NCBI RefSeq assembly: GCF_023650955.1
Contig: NZ_CP098039.1
Span: 2,641,964 to 2,705,963, forward strand
DNA: 64,000 bases
Reading direction: 5' to 3'
Origin: Thermosynechococcus sp. HN-54
GTDB taxonomy: Bacteria; Cyanobacteriota; Cyanobacteriia; Thermosynechococcales; Thermosynechococcaceae
Position numbers and translations under genes: made by a program. Positions 27,890 to 37,671 of the stretch are shown piece by piece; within the stretch, counting starts at the first letter, position 1, and each line of letters begins with the position of its first letter. Under the pieces are notes generated by a model, which was given only the letters and a program-made list of their open reading frames with translations, made no database searches and was not told where the DNA came from.

Positions 27890-28648
27890 ATGAGTACGAC
27901 TTTTGCTCAACCAGCAACGAAATGTGTTTCAGCCACCTTCAAGGAAGAGGCGAAGGTTAAAGAAGCAATCGAACGGCTCTTAAATCGCGGTGTGCCCAAG
28001 GAAAATATCTCAATCATTGGCCGCAATTTCCAGTCTGAAGCCCGTATCAGCGGATTTATTACCAAGAAAGATATTATTCTCGATGGCGTTACCACTGGTG
28101 CCCTCTACGGCTCTATCTTTGGTTCGCTGCTGAGTCTGCTGACGGGGGTCGGCGTTCTTTTCATTCCTTTTATTGGCGTTGTGGCTGCTGCTGGCCCTTT
28201 GGCGGCTGCCCTTTTGGGGGCGACAAGTGGTGCCCTCTATGGTGCTTTGGGCGCCGGGCTAGGATCCGCACTGATCTCTTTGGGGATGCCGCAGGACAAA
28301 GCCGCCATTTATCAAACGCGGGTACAGGCGGGGGAATTTTTGCTAGTCGTTGAAGTACCGGAGGACAAAGCAGGGGAGATTTTTCTCCTCTTGCAATCCG
28401 CTGGCGGTCAAGAGGCGGCCATTACCGAGATGCAAATTCCGCGTCAGCCTGAGGGGCAGTTGTCTAGGCCAGAGGATATTTCCCCAGAGGTGCGCGCAGA
28501 GCTCTCGGAGGCTGCTCAGTCTAAATTTGTCGAAGCCTACAACGAGGTACTGAAGGAGTCCAACGATGAAAACAATGCCCTCATTAAGGCGTGGGAGCAC
28601 ATCAAGCGCGTCTTCCAACGGGATGATAAAGGCATCTACGGCAGTTAG
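27890..28648 (+). CDS. Glycine-rich membrane protein with C-terminal ChaB domain
   Basis: A 252-residue protein in three parts. Residues ~10-55 (KCVSATFKEEAKVKEAIERL and LNRGVPKENISIIG) resemble general stress protein 17M-type domains. Residues ~63-140 are hydrophobic and glycine-rich (TGALYGSIFGSLLSLLTGVG, GATSGALYGALGAGLGSALI), a glycine-zipper pattern that could insert in a membrane. Residues ~205-250 (LSEAAQSKFVEAYNEVLK, KAWEHIKRVFQRDD) match a ChaB domain. Function is unknown; a role in stress or envelope protection is inference. It stands alone after the dnaB terminator. Confidence 0.75.
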   Translation: MSTTFAQPATKCVSATFKEEAKVKEAIERLLNRGVPKENISIIGRNFQSEARISGFITKKDIILDGVTTGALYGSIFGSLLSLLTGVGVLFIPFIGVVAAAGPLAAALLGATSGALYGALGAGLGSALISLGMPQDKAAIYQTRVQAGEFLLVVEVPEDKAGEIFLLLQSAGGQEAAITEMQIPRQPEGQLSRPEDISPEVRAELSEAAQSKFVEAYNEVLKESNDENNALIKAWEHIKRVFQRDDKGIYGS

Positions 28649-28723
28649 GCGTTAGCCCCTTCTCCTCCTTCATTGCGCTTGAGGGGGGACTAGCAACTAT
28701 TGAGTTTGTGAGTTTGCTTGACT

Positions 28724-30601
28724 TTAATTCTCCTGTGGCCGCGATCCGCCAAACAGCCAATGGAGGTTGACCCCCACCCCCGGCGACCCCTGACCGACAA
28801 GACCTGCATTGGGAATACTGCTGCCGACTGCCGTTGATCCATAGAGATCAATGCCTAGCCCCCACTGGGGTACGACATAGCGCAAGCCAGCACTATAGAC
28901 CCCCGTTTGACCAAAGACAGGAGTGGCTTCGGCAATAAATTGGAGGTTGCGGACTACCTCAACATTGAGGCCGACCCCGACGCCACCCACTACTTTTTGA
29001 TCGGGAGTAAAAATCCCTAACTTGGGATTCAGCAGCAGTGCCACATTCTTAGTCGGCTCATACATAAAGGCCAGTTCCAAGCCGCCTAGGGAACGACTGC
29101 CACCCCCTCCTTGCTTAATGCCACGATTAAATGAGCCTTGAAAGGCCAAAGAAAAGGGATCCCCTTGGGTCTGATCGAGAAAACGCAACTTAGCTGCTAG
29201 CCCCAACTGCAAGTTACCGCTGTAGTTGATGTTTTCGATCAGGGTTTCGCCGCGTTCCCACTGTTCAATAGCAATAGTAAATTGGGCATCGTAGGCAAGA
29301 CCAAAGCCCACTTGAAAACCGGTTCCTGTGGTGCCGCTATTGCCCTGCAGGTGCAGCATCCCCGGATCAAGGGTGCTGGGGGAAGTAAGGGTGAGGCCAT
29401 TGAGCAAAAGCTGGCGATCGCGATCTGTGAGGGGTTGCCGCGGCCCACTGCGAAAACTGGGCAAAAAGGGTGGCGCAAAATCAGGTCCCATATTGGGGGT
29501 ATAGCTTAATCCCGCCATGACACCTACTTGATCGGCACCGGGCAAAAAAGCCAAGGTACGAGTTGCAGGTGTAATGCCAAAGGCGTTGGTGGCGGCCAGA
29601 TCAATACTCACTGAAGGGTTTACTAGGAAGCGCACACCGGCACTCCACACGGGCAGGTTGACGATCGCGCCATCGCTACTGCGCACCGCACTGCCCCCCG
29701 GCCCCACGGGCATATTCACATCGGCAAAGAGGTTAAAGCGAGGATGGGGCTGCCAACTAATGCCGCTGCCAAAGTTGAAGTTCGTGCCGTAAAAGTCTCC
29801 TCCCTTGTTCACTGTGTCGGGAAAGTAGGTGAGGTTTGGCGTAAAGTGCCACTGCAACTGAGGATTAAAAGAATAGGTAATCGGCGCTTGCAATGAAGCA
29901 GCCACAGTCCACGTCCCCGCTCGCGCGGCACTCGGCACAAAGAGGAAATTGTCCGATCGCACCCGCACTGCCTCTAGGGAGCCTGCCACAGCCACAGATA
30001 GATGCTCGCCGCGATGCACTTGATATTTAAGACCAGCAGCGATCGCCCCAAACTGAAGGTCGGGTTGTAGTCCATTTACCAAGCGCCCCAAGGGGTCATC
30101 ATAGTAGTTGCCACTAAAGCTCACTTGCAAGCGATTATTGATCGCATAGTCAATGGAGCCATAGAAAATTTGCAGGCCACCGCCGCCCCCAGCCACTTGG
30201 GGATCATAGTTGCGGATTCCCCCCCGTAGTTCAAGGGTTTGCTCCGGCAGGATATTGGCGGTCTCCAAGTTAAAGAGGCGGGTGGGCGGACGCATTAAGG
30301 GGGGAATGCGATACTGGGGTTCTTCGGCAATGACCGGTGTGGGTGCCTGCTCAGCCACAGGGGGGAGAATGGGTTGTGCCAATTCTTCTGGCGTCGCTGG
30401 CTGCCACGGGCGATCGCCCCTAGGTTCGGGAACGGCTTGCCATTGGGGCGGTGCTTCCGCCGTTGGTGCCACTTCAAAGGTTGGGTTAGTTGTTGGCCGA
30501 GCTTCAATTTGCCATTGGGGTGGGCTAGATTGCGCCGTTGCCGCTAGGGGCAGCCACACACCTGCACTGAAGCCAAGGGCCAGCGTCCATTTGCCGTTCA
30601 T
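28724..30601 (-). CDS. Probable outer-membrane beta-barrel protein with Pro-rich N-terminus
   Basis: A 625-residue protein with a signal peptide (MNGKWTLALGFSAGVWLPLA, cleavage near ATAQS). A proline-rich linker with repeated PPQW motifs spans about residues 25-105. A long beta-rich region then has many aromatic-glycine alternations (ISFSGNYYDDPLGRLVNG-like, FNFGSGISWQPHPRFNLFAD, LLNPKLGIFTPDQKVVGGVG), ending in LHWLFGGSRPQEN. The pattern suggests an outer-membrane barrel or a surface beta-protein. I do not recognise a named family. It lies alone on the minus strand between the ChaB-domain gene and guaA, with 61 bases separating its start from the guaA end. Confidence 0.7.
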   Translation of the reverse strand: MNGKWTLALGFSAGVWLPLAATAQSSPPQWQIEARPTTNPTFEVAPTAEAPPQWQAVPEPRGDRPWQPATPEELAQPILPPVAEQAPTPVIAEEPQYRIPPLMRPPTRLFNLETANILPEQTLELRGGIRNYDPQVAGGGGGLQIFYGSIDYAINNRLQVSFSGNYYDDPLGRLVNGLQPDLQFGAIAAGLKYQVHRGEHLSVAVAGSLEAVRVRSDNFLFVPSAARAGTWTVAASLQAPITYSFNPQLQWHFTPNLTYFPDTVNKGGDFYGTNFNFGSGISWQPHPRFNLFADVNMPVGPGGSAVRSSDGAIVNLPVWSAGVRFLVNPSVSIDLAATNAFGITPATRTLAFLPGADQVGVMAGLSYTPNMGPDFAPPFLPSFRSGPRQPLTDRDRQLLLNGLTLTSPSTLDPGMLHLQGNSGTTGTGFQVGFGLAYDAQFTIAIEQWERGETLIENINYSGNLQLGLAAKLRFLDQTQGDPFSLAFQGSFNRGIKQGGGGSRSLGGLELAFMYEPTKNVALLLNPKLGIFTPDQKVVGGVGVGLNVEVVRNLQFIAEATPVFGQTGVYSAGLRYVVPQWGLGIDLYGSTAVGSSIPNAGLVGQGSPGVGVNLHWLFGGSRPQEN

Positions 30602-30662
30602 GCCACATCACTCACACCACCATCTCTCCCAGTTAAACCGATCGCTCGCCCTTCTGGCAAAT

Positions 30663-32270
30663 TTACTCCCACTCAATGGTTCCCGGTGGCTTGGAGGTAA
30701 TGTCATAGACCACGCGATTTACACCCGGCACCTCGTTGACAATGCGGTTAGAAATTCGCTCGAGGAGGTCGTAGGGAACCCGTGCCCAGTCCGCCGTCAT
30801 CCCATCTTCACTGGTGACAAAGCGCAGTACCACCGGATAGGCATAGGTGCGCTGATCGCCCATCACGCCGACTGTCCGAATCGGCAGCAGCACCGCAAAG
30901 GCTTGCCAAAAGTCGTGGTACATCTCGGCGCGGTTAATTTCCTGCCGCACGATGAAATCGGCATCCCGCAGAATCTCTAGGCGTTCCGGGGTCACTTCCC
31001 CAAGAATCCGAATTGCTAAACCGGGGCCAGGAAAGGGATGCCGCCGCACAATTTCTTCGGGCAGACCCAGCGATCGCCCCACTTGGCGCACTTCATCCTT
31101 AAAGAGCTTACGCAGGGGTTCCACCAGCTTAAAGCGCAGGTTCTCTGGCAGGCCGCCAACATTGTGATGGCTCTTGATTTTCACCGCCACGCGCTCGCCG
31201 GTTTGAGGGTCAATGTTGGTGTTCGCCGATTCAATGACATCGGGATAGAGTGTTCCTTGGGCGAGGTAGTCAAAAGGCCCCAGCCGCTGCGACTCTTCTT
31301 CAAAAACTCGGATAAATTCATGGCCAATGCGTTTGCGCTTTTCTTCAGGGTCGGTGACACCTACCAGTTGGGCAAGGAAGCGATCGCGGGCGTTGACGTA
31401 CTCGACTTTAATGTGAAACTGCTCCTGAAAGAGCTTGAGGAGTCGCTCGGGTTCCCCTTTGCGCATGAACCCTTGGTCAATGAACATGCAGGTGAGTTGA
31501 TCGCCAATGGCCCGATGGAGCAAAAAGGCCAGCGTCGAGGAATCCACCCCCCCCGATAGGGCAAGGAGCACCCGTTTGTCGCCGACTTTGGCTCGCACTT
31601 CACGGATGGCTTCTTCGACAAAGGCAGCGGTTGTCCAAGTGGGTTCACAATCGCAAATGTGATAGACAAAGTTGCGGATCAGGGCAATACCGCCCACGGA
31701 ATGCACTACCTCTGGATGGAACTGAACGCCATAGAGTTTCCGCTCTGGATGGGCGATCGCGGCTATTGGGGTATTGTGGGTATGCGCCAAGATACGAAAA
31801 CCGGGAGGCAGCTCGGTAACGCTATCGCCATGACTCATCCACATAATCGTTTCCTGCTCAACATTGGTGAGCAGATCCGTGGGGTCGTCAATAAAGAGCG
31901 CCGCCTTACCATACTCCCCAGCGGTGGCTCGCTCCACAGTGCCCCCCAACTGTTGCACCATCAGTTGCATGCCATAGCACACGCCAAGGATGGGAATCCC
32001 GAGGTTCCAAATTTCTGGATCGCAGTGGGGAGCGTTCTCGTCATAGACGGAGTTGGGGCCACCGGAGAGAATAATGCCCTTAGGTGCCAACTGGGCAAGT
32101 TGCTCAGCACTAGTGCGGTAGGAAATAACCTCGGAATAGACTTGGGTCTCCCGGATGCGGCGGGCAATGAGTTCGGAGTATTGCGACCCAAAATCAAGAA
32201 TGACAATAAGTTGGCGTTGTAGGCCTTGGCCGGCGGCTGTGGCGGGTTGGTGGAGGGTGGAGTGAGTCAA
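30663..32270 (-). CDS. guaA: GMP synthase (glutamine-hydrolysing)
   Basis: Converts XMP to GMP using glutamine and ATP. The class I amidotransferase domain (about residues 18-210) has [19 protein letters not shown], the nucleophile in [11 protein letters not shown] and the HPE region FHPEVVHS. The ATP pyrophosphatase domain begins with the P-loop [17 protein letters not shown]. The dimerisation domain contains [16 protein letters not shown] and ends in [13 protein letters not shown]. All catalytic regions are present at 535 residues. The start is a TTG at 32270, supported by AAGGA eight bases upstream. Confidence 0.97.
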   Translation of the reverse strand: MTHSTLHQPATAAGQGLQRQLIVILDFGSQYSELIARRIRETQVYSEVISYRTSAEQLAQLAPKGIILSGGPNSVYDENAPHCDPEIWNLGIPILGVCYGMQLMVQQLGGTVERATAGEYGKAALFIDDPTDLLTNVEQETIMWMSHGDSVTELPPGFRILAHTHNTPIAAIAHPERKLYGVQFHPEVVHSVGGIALIRNFVYHICDCEPTWTTAAFVEEAIREVRAKVGDKRVLLALSGGVDSSTLAFLLHRAIGDQLTCMFIDQGFMRKGEPERLLKLFQEQFHIKVEYVNARDRFLAQLVGVTDPEEKRKRIGHEFIRVFEEESQRLGPFDYLAQGTLYPDVIESANTNIDPQTGERVAVKIKSHHNVGGLPENLRFKLVEPLRKLFKDEVRQVGRSLGLPEEIVRRHPFPGPGLAIRILGEVTPERLEILRDADFIVRQEINRAEMYHDFWQAFAVLLPIRTVGVMGDQRTYAYPVVLRFVTSEDGMTADWARVPYDLLERISNRIVNEVPGVNRVVYDITSKPPGTIEWE

Positions 32271-32478
32271 CGTTGCAATCCTTCTGATCCCAAATAGCTC
32301 ATACTTTCCAGAATACCGTCCTTTTCTGAAATATGGGTGATGTAATCCCGTCTGAGAGCGCTCTTGACTCTTTTGGGCCTATTGCATCCTTGGCTGTATC
32401 GCTGCTGTGGCTGGCGGGGGAATCTGCCCAACAGTGGTACGATCGCTATCTAAGTAGCGAATGTAACGAATCACCTAC

Positions 32479-33558
32479 ATGAGTGCCCCCCTTACTGTTG
32501 AGTCTGTGTTGGCCGTTCTCCGCCCTGTGGAAGATCCCGAATTACGGCGATCGCTAGTGGAACTCAACATGATCCGCGATGTCGCCATTGAGGATGGCAC
32601 GGTTCGCTTTACCCTTGTTCTGACGACGCCCGCCTGCCCGCTGCGGGAATTTATTGTCGAAGATTGCAAAAAGGCGGTATTTACCCTACCGGGGGTGATG
32701 GATGTGCAAGTGGCAGTTACCGCAGAAACACCACAGCAAAAAAGCCTGCCGGATCGCACCGATGTACCAGGCGTTAAAAATATCATCGCCGTCTCCAGTG
32801 GTAAGGGGGGTGTGGGTAAAAGTACCGTTGCGGTCAACTTGGCGCTTGCCCTTGCCCAAGCCGGTGCTGCCGTGGGCATTATTGATGCCGATATCTATGG
32901 CCCCAATGTACCAACAATGCTGGGGCTAGAGGATGCGATTGTCGAAGTGCGCAAGGAGCCAAGAGGGGATGTGCTGTTACCTCCTACGGCCTACGACTTG
33001 AAAGTGGTGTCCATGGCCTTCCTGATTGATCGAGATCAGCCGGTCATTTGGCGGGGGCCGATGCTCAATGGCATCATTCGCCAATTTCTCTACCAAAGTG
33101 ATTGGGGAACGTTGGACTATTTAATTGTGGATTTGCCCCCCGGCACGGGGGATGCCCAACTGACCCTCGCGCAGGCGGTGCCAATGGCAGGGGTTGTGAT
33201 CGTGACAACACCACAACCGGTTGCTCTAGGGGATGCGCGGCGGGGTCTGCGGATGTTTCAGCAGTTGGGAGTCACCGTCTTGGGGCTAGTGGAAAATATG
33301 AGCTACTTTATTCCCCCGGATCTGCCCAATCGTCGCTATGACATTTTTGGCAGCGGCGGCGGTGAAGCCTTGGCAGCGGAAATGGGGGTGCCGCTTCTAG
33401 GACAAGTGCCCTTGGAATTGCCTGTGCGGGAAGGGGGAGATTTGGGTCAACCCATTCTCATTGCGCATCCACAGTCTGCTTCGGCTCAATCCCTGCGGGC
33501 GATCGCCCAACAGGTGGCAGCACGGGTCTCTGTAGCGGCCCTCAGCCCTGTGGGATGA
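32479..33558 (+). CDS. mrp: Mrp/ApbC-family iron-sulfur cluster carrier ATPase
   Basis: A 359-residue P-loop ATPase that binds and delivers Fe-S clusters. The N-terminal MIP18/DUF59 domain (about residues 1-90) starts with VLAVLRPVEDPELRRSLVEL. The ATPase domain has the deviant Walker A AVSSGKGGVGKSTVAVNLAL, DADIYGPNVPTMLGL, DYLIVDLPPGTGDAQLTL and VVIVTTPQPVALGDARRGL. The paired CxxC found in many Mrp proteins is not evident. It overlaps lspA by four bases (ATGA), so translation is coupled. It is divergent from guaA. Confidence 0.93.
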   Translation: MSAPLTVESVLAVLRPVEDPELRRSLVELNMIRDVAIEDGTVRFTLVLTTPACPLREFIVEDCKKAVFTLPGVMDVQVAVTAETPQQKSLPDRTDVPGVKNIIAVSSGKGGVGKSTVAVNLALALAQAGAAVGIIDADIYGPNVPTMLGLEDAIVEVRKEPRGDVLLPPTAYDLKVVSMAFLIDRDQPVIWRGPMLNGIIRQFLYQSDWGTLDYLIVDLPPGTGDAQLTLAQAVPMAGVVIVTTPQPVALGDARRGLRMFQQLGVTVLGLVENMSYFIPPDLPNRRYDIFGSGGGEALAAEMGVPLLGQVPLELPVREGGDLGQPILIAHPQSASAQSLRAIAQQVAARVSVAALSPVG

Positions 33559-34031
33559 GTAGTAAGCGGCTCAAGATCAAGAACCCCCTTTTTTGGTGGG
33601 CTGCTGGCCTCGCCTTAATCAGCGATCGCCTGACCAAAGCATGGATTGTGGCCACCTATGCCCTAACAATTCCGCCACAAACAACACCAATTCTCCCCGG
33701 TGTCTTTCACATTACCTATGTCACCAATACAGGCGCTGCCTTCAGTCTCTTTGCCAACGGCAGTGTTTGGTTGCGCTGGCTGTCTCTTATCGTTAGCTTG
33801 GGTCTGATCACTTGGGCGATGCTAGGTCCGAGATTAGATCGCTGGCAGCAGGTGGGCTATGGCTGTTTACTAGGTGGCGCCTTGGGGAATGGGATTGATC
33901 GCTTTCTCACGGGCGAAGTGGTTGATTTTTTAGATTTTCGCTTGATTCAATTTCCCGTCTTCAACGTGGCAGACGTTGCCATTAATATCGGCATTGCGTG
34001 TCTTTTGTGGTCGGCGTGGCGCCAGCGCTAG
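33555..34031 (+). CDS. lspA: Lipoprotein signal peptidase (signal peptidase II)
   Basis: An inner-membrane aspartyl protease that removes signal peptides from lipoproteins. The 158-residue protein has four hydrophobic segments. The conserved motifs are ISDRLTKAW, VTNTGAAFSLF, GGALGNGIDR and the two catalytic Asp regions: the first in NGIDRFLTGEVVDFLDF and the second in FPVFNVADVAINIG. It overlaps mrp at its start and overlaps the end of the convergent phosphatase gene by four bases. Confidence 0.95.
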   Translation: MSSKRLKIKNPLFWWAAGLALISDRLTKAWIVATYALTIPPQTTPILPGVFHITYVTNTGAAFSLFANGSVWLRWLSLIVSLGLITWAMLGPRLDRWQQVGYGCLLGGALGNGIDRFLTGEVVDFLDFRLIQFPVFNVADVAINIGIACLLWSAWRQR

Positions 34032-34783
34032 CTGATACTGTAGGAAAAATCTCCTAAATCAGCCAAAAACTGAGTCAGTTCCCCTTGGCGGGTACCACCG
34101 TAGAGGACATTCACTTGATACACCCATTGATTCGTCCAATCGAGCGCCGTCAACCAGCCACTGCGGCGATGATAAGCACCGGTTTCAATGTCTATCCAGC
34201 CAGCCCCGCGCACAATTTTCCCTGCCTCCACACCGGGAAATGTAAATGTAATTGTGTGACCCACCACAATTGTTTTATCGGCAAAGTAGGGCGTGGGATG
34301 GCCTAAAAACTGTTCGCGGATCCAGCAGCACTGTTGGCTGCTTTGCTGTTCTAGGGGAAGACAGGGATCAAGACCCGCATGCACAACAAACACATCCCCT
34401 AAATCTTGATAGAAGGGAACTGCATGCAGCCAGTCAAGGTGTTCCCAAAGCAAATCGGTGGAAGTGTAGCTGGCAAGGGTCTCATCCCCACCACTATTAC
34501 ACCAAACAAAGAGCCGAGCGGCATTGATTTGTTTGCCCTCGAAGGTGAGGAGCATCATGTCTTCGTGGTTGCCGCGCACAGCACCATAGCCACACTGGCG
34601 CACTAATTCCACGACAGAGGCGCTACTCGGTCCTCGATCCACGAGGTCACCAAGGAAGTACAGGCGATCGCCCGCTCTCGGTGACATGAGATCAAGTAAA
34701 CGGCACAGGCCTTCGTAGTGACCATGGACATCTCCAATCAGGAGAAGGCGACTGTCCTCTGGACACGCTCCGCGATCGCCCAC
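34028..34783 (-). CDS. PPP-type metallophosphoesterase (serine/threonine phosphatase-like)
   Basis: A 251-residue phosphatase with the full set of PPP signatures: LLIGDVHGHYEGL (metal ligands GDxHG), YFLGDLVDRGPSSASVV (GDxVDRG) and GAVRGNHEDMM (GNHE), then VFVVHAGL and IVVGHTITF supplying later metal-binding His. Members of this group dephosphorylate proteins or dinucleotides such as Ap4A; the substrate here cannot be decided. The start is GTG at 34783, supported by AGGAG eight bases upstream. It sits 11 bases after the DUF3370 paralogue on the same strand and may be co-transcribed with it. Confidence 0.88.
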   Translation of the reverse strand: MGDRGACPEDSRLLLIGDVHGHYEGLCRLLDLMSPRAGDRLYFLGDLVDRGPSSASVVELVRQCGYGAVRGNHEDMMLLTFEGKQINAARLFVWCNSGGDETLASYTSTDLLWEHLDWLHAVPFYQDLGDVFVVHAGLDPCLPLEQQSSQQCCWIREQFLGHPTPYFADKTIVVGHTITFTFPGVEAGKIVRGAGWIDIETGAYHRRSGWLTALDWTNQWVYQVNVLYGGTRQGELTQFLADLGDFSYSIS

Positions 34784-34794
34784 CGTGGTGACTC

Positions 34795-36483
34795 CTAGGG
34801 TGTAGTGACAGGTGTGAGGGACAGAGAATTGGGAGCAGCTGGCACTTGAGTGGTGTTCTCATAGCTAGGGCTAAGCAATGTCGCCACTGTTAGCACTTGG
34901 GGTGGGGTTGCATCGGGGGGGTAGAGTAAATCCACAGTGACGTCCCGTTTTTCACTTGGACGCATATTTAATGTAACTAAAGGTTCTCCGCGCTGACCAC
35001 GCCGCTGCACCAAGTGGAGATAGCGCTCTTGAGCCTGTCCCAAATCATCGGTAAAGCGGACGCGCACCGTTCCTCGGAAAAACACTTGGGGAGGCGGTGG
35101 TTCCAAAAATTGCAGCGTCACACTGCGATGATCCTGCTTGACAGGGGTTTGCAGCGTCAGCACCACCGACTGAAACTGGCGGGTATTGTTGACCAAGGGC
35201 AAGGTCAAGCTATAGTGGACGCCGTAATTGCCATGGGCGTAGTAGGCCGTGTCTGGATAGCGTACCAACATGGGTGCACTTTGAATTTGGCCAGTGCCAA
35301 GGGTGCCGCGGTACAGCGTACTAATCCCATAGGAGATGGCTCGCCCCGGTGCCGGAATCGTTAAAGCTTGTCCATGGGTTTGGCCATCGGTCAGCGTGGC
35401 TTGCCAGCGAGAGCCTTGACTGACACCAGCAACACGGCCATAGAAGAAGCGACCAAAATGGTTAGCGTTGGGGGGAGTGGGTGGAATGTCGCGGGGCGTC
35501 ACCAATTGACCGCGATGCAGCATTGCCCACCATTCCTCTAGGGTGGGCGCCCGTTCGGTGCCCTGCTCGTTCAGGCGGGCAAACATGGACATTTGCGCCA
35601 GATAAATCGGGCCATTGCTCTCTAGATACATTAAAGTAGAGCGGCCATTGGAGGAAGAGACCTCACCAAAGGGACTGGTATCTGGGATTAAGGGCAACTT
35701 GGGGCCGACGGTGCCATCGGCATTGAGCATGAACTCTGCGCGGACGCGGTTCAGCACCGCATTGGGAAATTGAGTGGGCAACGGCAGGGGGAGATTAGCC
35801 AGCATCCGAGCTTCGCGAGGGGGAATCGTCACTTGCGAGGGAAAGAACGTCTGCCGCACGCCCCGTAGCACTTGGTTGGTGACACGACTCCCCGGCCCTG
35901 AGAAGACAAAGCCCGTGGGGTTATCGAGGATTGCGGGTAAATTGCGGAAAGGGGCATCAGGGGTGCTTAAAAAACTGGCGGCTTGATGAAATCTCACCGT
36001 GACATAGCGATCCGTTGGGTTATAGGCCAGCAGCCCCAAATAGAGGGTTGGCGTACTCACCGCCCGATTGGATTGGGTAATGTGGTGGGCAAAGACATCA
36101 AAGCGTCCCTCTAGGGGATAGTTGAGGTGAGCCGCCGGTTGCCATTTGCCGTGGGGTGGAAAGGTGGAGAGGAGAATCCCCTCAGAGCGCACCATCTCTG
36201 GACTGTTGCTGTTAAAGACCGGCACATCATCTAATTGGCCGGGAAGTGGACGAATGTCTTGGGGAAAATAGGCGAAATTGGTGGGTGTGACGTAGGCCGT
36301 TGCAGCGGGTGGGGAAGGGACTTCAGGGGGTCTTACGTTAACGGGTACGGCATTGGCCTGAACAACAACATTCGAGCGAGGCGAATATTCCTGTACAACG
36401 GTGAATGAATGTTGAGGTGGAGTTGCTAGAGCGGCTTGTGCCACAAAAATGGGAGCAAGCATATTCGATCCAAACCACAGCAT
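34795..36483 (-). CDS. DUF3370 family exported protein, copy 2
   Basis: A 562-residue paralogue of the protein encoded at 7.9-9.3 kb. The shared blocks are PVFNSNSPEMV, GILLSTFPPHG, GRFDVFAHHITQS, LYLGLLAYNPTDR, RYPDTAYYAHGNYGVHYSLT and LLYPPDATPPQVLTVATL. It differs by a longer N-terminal Pro/Val-rich region (about residues 30-95) and an insertion of roughly 40 residues in the middle. The first ~22 residues are a signal peptide (LAPIFVAQAALA). Location is inferred to be periplasm or cell surface; function unknown. The phosphatase gene follows closely on the same strand. Confidence 0.83.
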   Translation of the reverse strand: MLWFGSNMLAPIFVAQAALATPPQHSFTVVQEYSPRSNVVVQANAVPVNVRPPEVPSPPAATAYVTPTNFAYFPQDIRPLPGQLDDVPVFNSNSPEMVRSEGILLSTFPPHGKWQPAAHLNYPLEGRFDVFAHHITQSNRAVSTPTLYLGLLAYNPTDRYVTVRFHQAASFLSTPDAPFRNLPAILDNPTGFVFSGPGSRVTNQVLRGVRQTFFPSQVTIPPREARMLANLPLPLPTQFPNAVLNRVRAEFMLNADGTVGPKLPLIPDTSPFGEVSSSNGRSTLMYLESNGPIYLAQMSMFARLNEQGTERAPTLEEWWAMLHRGQLVTPRDIPPTPPNANHFGRFFYGRVAGVSQGSRWQATLTDGQTHGQALTIPAPGRAISYGISTLYRGTLGTGQIQSAPMLVRYPDTAYYAHGNYGVHYSLTLPLVNNTRQFQSVVLTLQTPVKQDHRSVTLQFLEPPPPQVFFRGTVRVRFTDDLGQAQERYLHLVQRRGQRGEPLVTLNMRPSEKRDVTVDLLYPPDATPPQVLTVATLLSPSYENTTQVPAAPNSLSLTPVTTP

Positions 36484-36942
36484 TGCATGAGTGAGCAGTT
36501 CGCAAAGTGAGGACAGGATAATCGTTTCTGCCCAAAAGTTGCATTTCCAAAGTATAGCCTAGGTTTGTGGAAAATCCGCTGAAGACCGCATAAAGCTCGC
36601 GGCATGAACGTACTTCCAGTTTAGGTTGTTCCGCGTAATGCTAGCCTAGAATTGGGTTTCAGACTGCGCCAAGTGCTGATTAGAAAGTGGCCTAGGCCAA
36701 TTTTAGCTCGTTAAGTGTTCCATAGACTGAACAGGCTTAACACTGTACAAGCTGATGTAGGACAGTATCTTAGCTGCTGGATACACCCCATATTTTAGAA
36801 AGGGTCTGTATCCGTAGATTGGCGTCAAATATTGAGGAAATCTAAAGAAACTCAACAAAGTCTTAAGGTTTTTGCCGCCATGTTTATAATTCTCTCAGAA
36901 GCGGTAGTTGGCCGCCCGTGAGGATTGAGTACCGTCAACTTT
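36484..36942. other. Long divergent region upstream of rpaA
   Basis: About 460 bases with no supported gene. It contains the perfect 12-base palindrome TGGCCTAGGCCA (36688-36699), an inverted repeat GTTAAG/CTTAAC (36710-36741), and TATAAT at 36885-36890 placed as an rpaA -10 about 50 bases before the ATG. A convincing -35 is not seen. The size and palindromes suggest regulated transcription of rpaA, which is inference. Confidence 0.5.
36885..36890 (+). promoter_or_regulatory. Putative -10 element of rpaA
   Basis: Consensus TATAAT, 52 bases before the rpaA ATG. No consensus -35 is present at the proper distance, which is common for regulated cyanobacterial promoters. Confidence 0.45.
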
Positions 36943-37671
36943 ATGAAGCCCCGCATCTTAATCATTGATGATGACCCTGCGATCGCTGACGTTTTGGCAA
37001 TTAACCTGCAAATGGCGGGCTACGAGGTCACAAAGTCCTTAGATGGGATGCAAGGGCAAGCCCTCGCTGTGCAACTCTCTCCCGATCTCATTCTCCTTGA
37101 CCTAATGTTGCCCCAAGTGGATGGCTTCACCATTTGCCAACGCCTGCGGCGCGATCCGCGTACCCAAGATATTCCGATTTTGATGCTGACGGCTCTGAGC
37201 CAAACCCACAACAAGGTGGAGGGGTTTAATGCGGGTGCCGATGACTATCTCACCAAGCCCTTTGAATTGGAGGAAATGCTGGCACGGGTACGTGCCCTCT
37301 TGCGCCGGGCCGATCGCATTCCCGCCACGGCAGGCCATCGCGAAATCCTCAGCTATGGGCCATTAACGCTGGTACCAGAGCGGTTTGAGGTCTCTTGGTT
37401 TGGCAAAATTATTAAGCTGACGCGCTTGGAATTTGAGCTGCTGCACTGTCTGCTGCAACGCCACGGCCAAACGGTCTCTCCCAGTGAAATTCTTAAGGAA
37501 GTCTGGGGCTATGATCCCGACGATGACATTGAAACAATTCGCGTCCACGTTCGCCACCTGCGGACAAAATTGGAACCGGATCCGCGGAATCCCCGCTATA
37601 TCAAAACCGTCTATGGAGCTGGCTACTGTCTCGAATTGCCCAGTCAGATTGAGCCACCATCTGCATCTTAG
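36943..37671 (+). CDS. rpaA: OmpR-family response regulator RpaA (circadian and phycobilisome-associated)
   Basis: A 242-residue response regulator. Receiver domain: [19 protein letters not shown], phospho-Asp in [15 protein letters not shown], and [23 protein letters not shown]-binding winged helix: [39 protein letters not shown] and [15 protein letters not shown]. These blocks match RpaA as I remember it from other cyanobacteria. RpaA is the clock-output transcription factor that SasA and CikA control, and it also affects energy transfer from phycobilisomes. ATG at 36943 is chosen over a TTG six codons upstream. Its stop overlaps that of the convergent NYN-domain gene. Confidence 0.9.
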   Translation: MKPRILIIDDDPAIADVLAINLQMAGYEVTKSLDGMQGQALAVQLSPDLILLDLMLPQVDGFTICQRLRRDPRTQDIPILMLTALSQTHNKVEGFNAGADDYLTKPFELEEMLARVRALLRRADRIPATAGHREILSYGPLTLVPERFEVSWFGKIIKLTRLEFELLHCLLQRHGQTVSPSEILKEVWGYDPDDDIETIRVHVRHLRTKLEPDPRNPRYIKTVYGAGYCLELPSQIEPPSAS

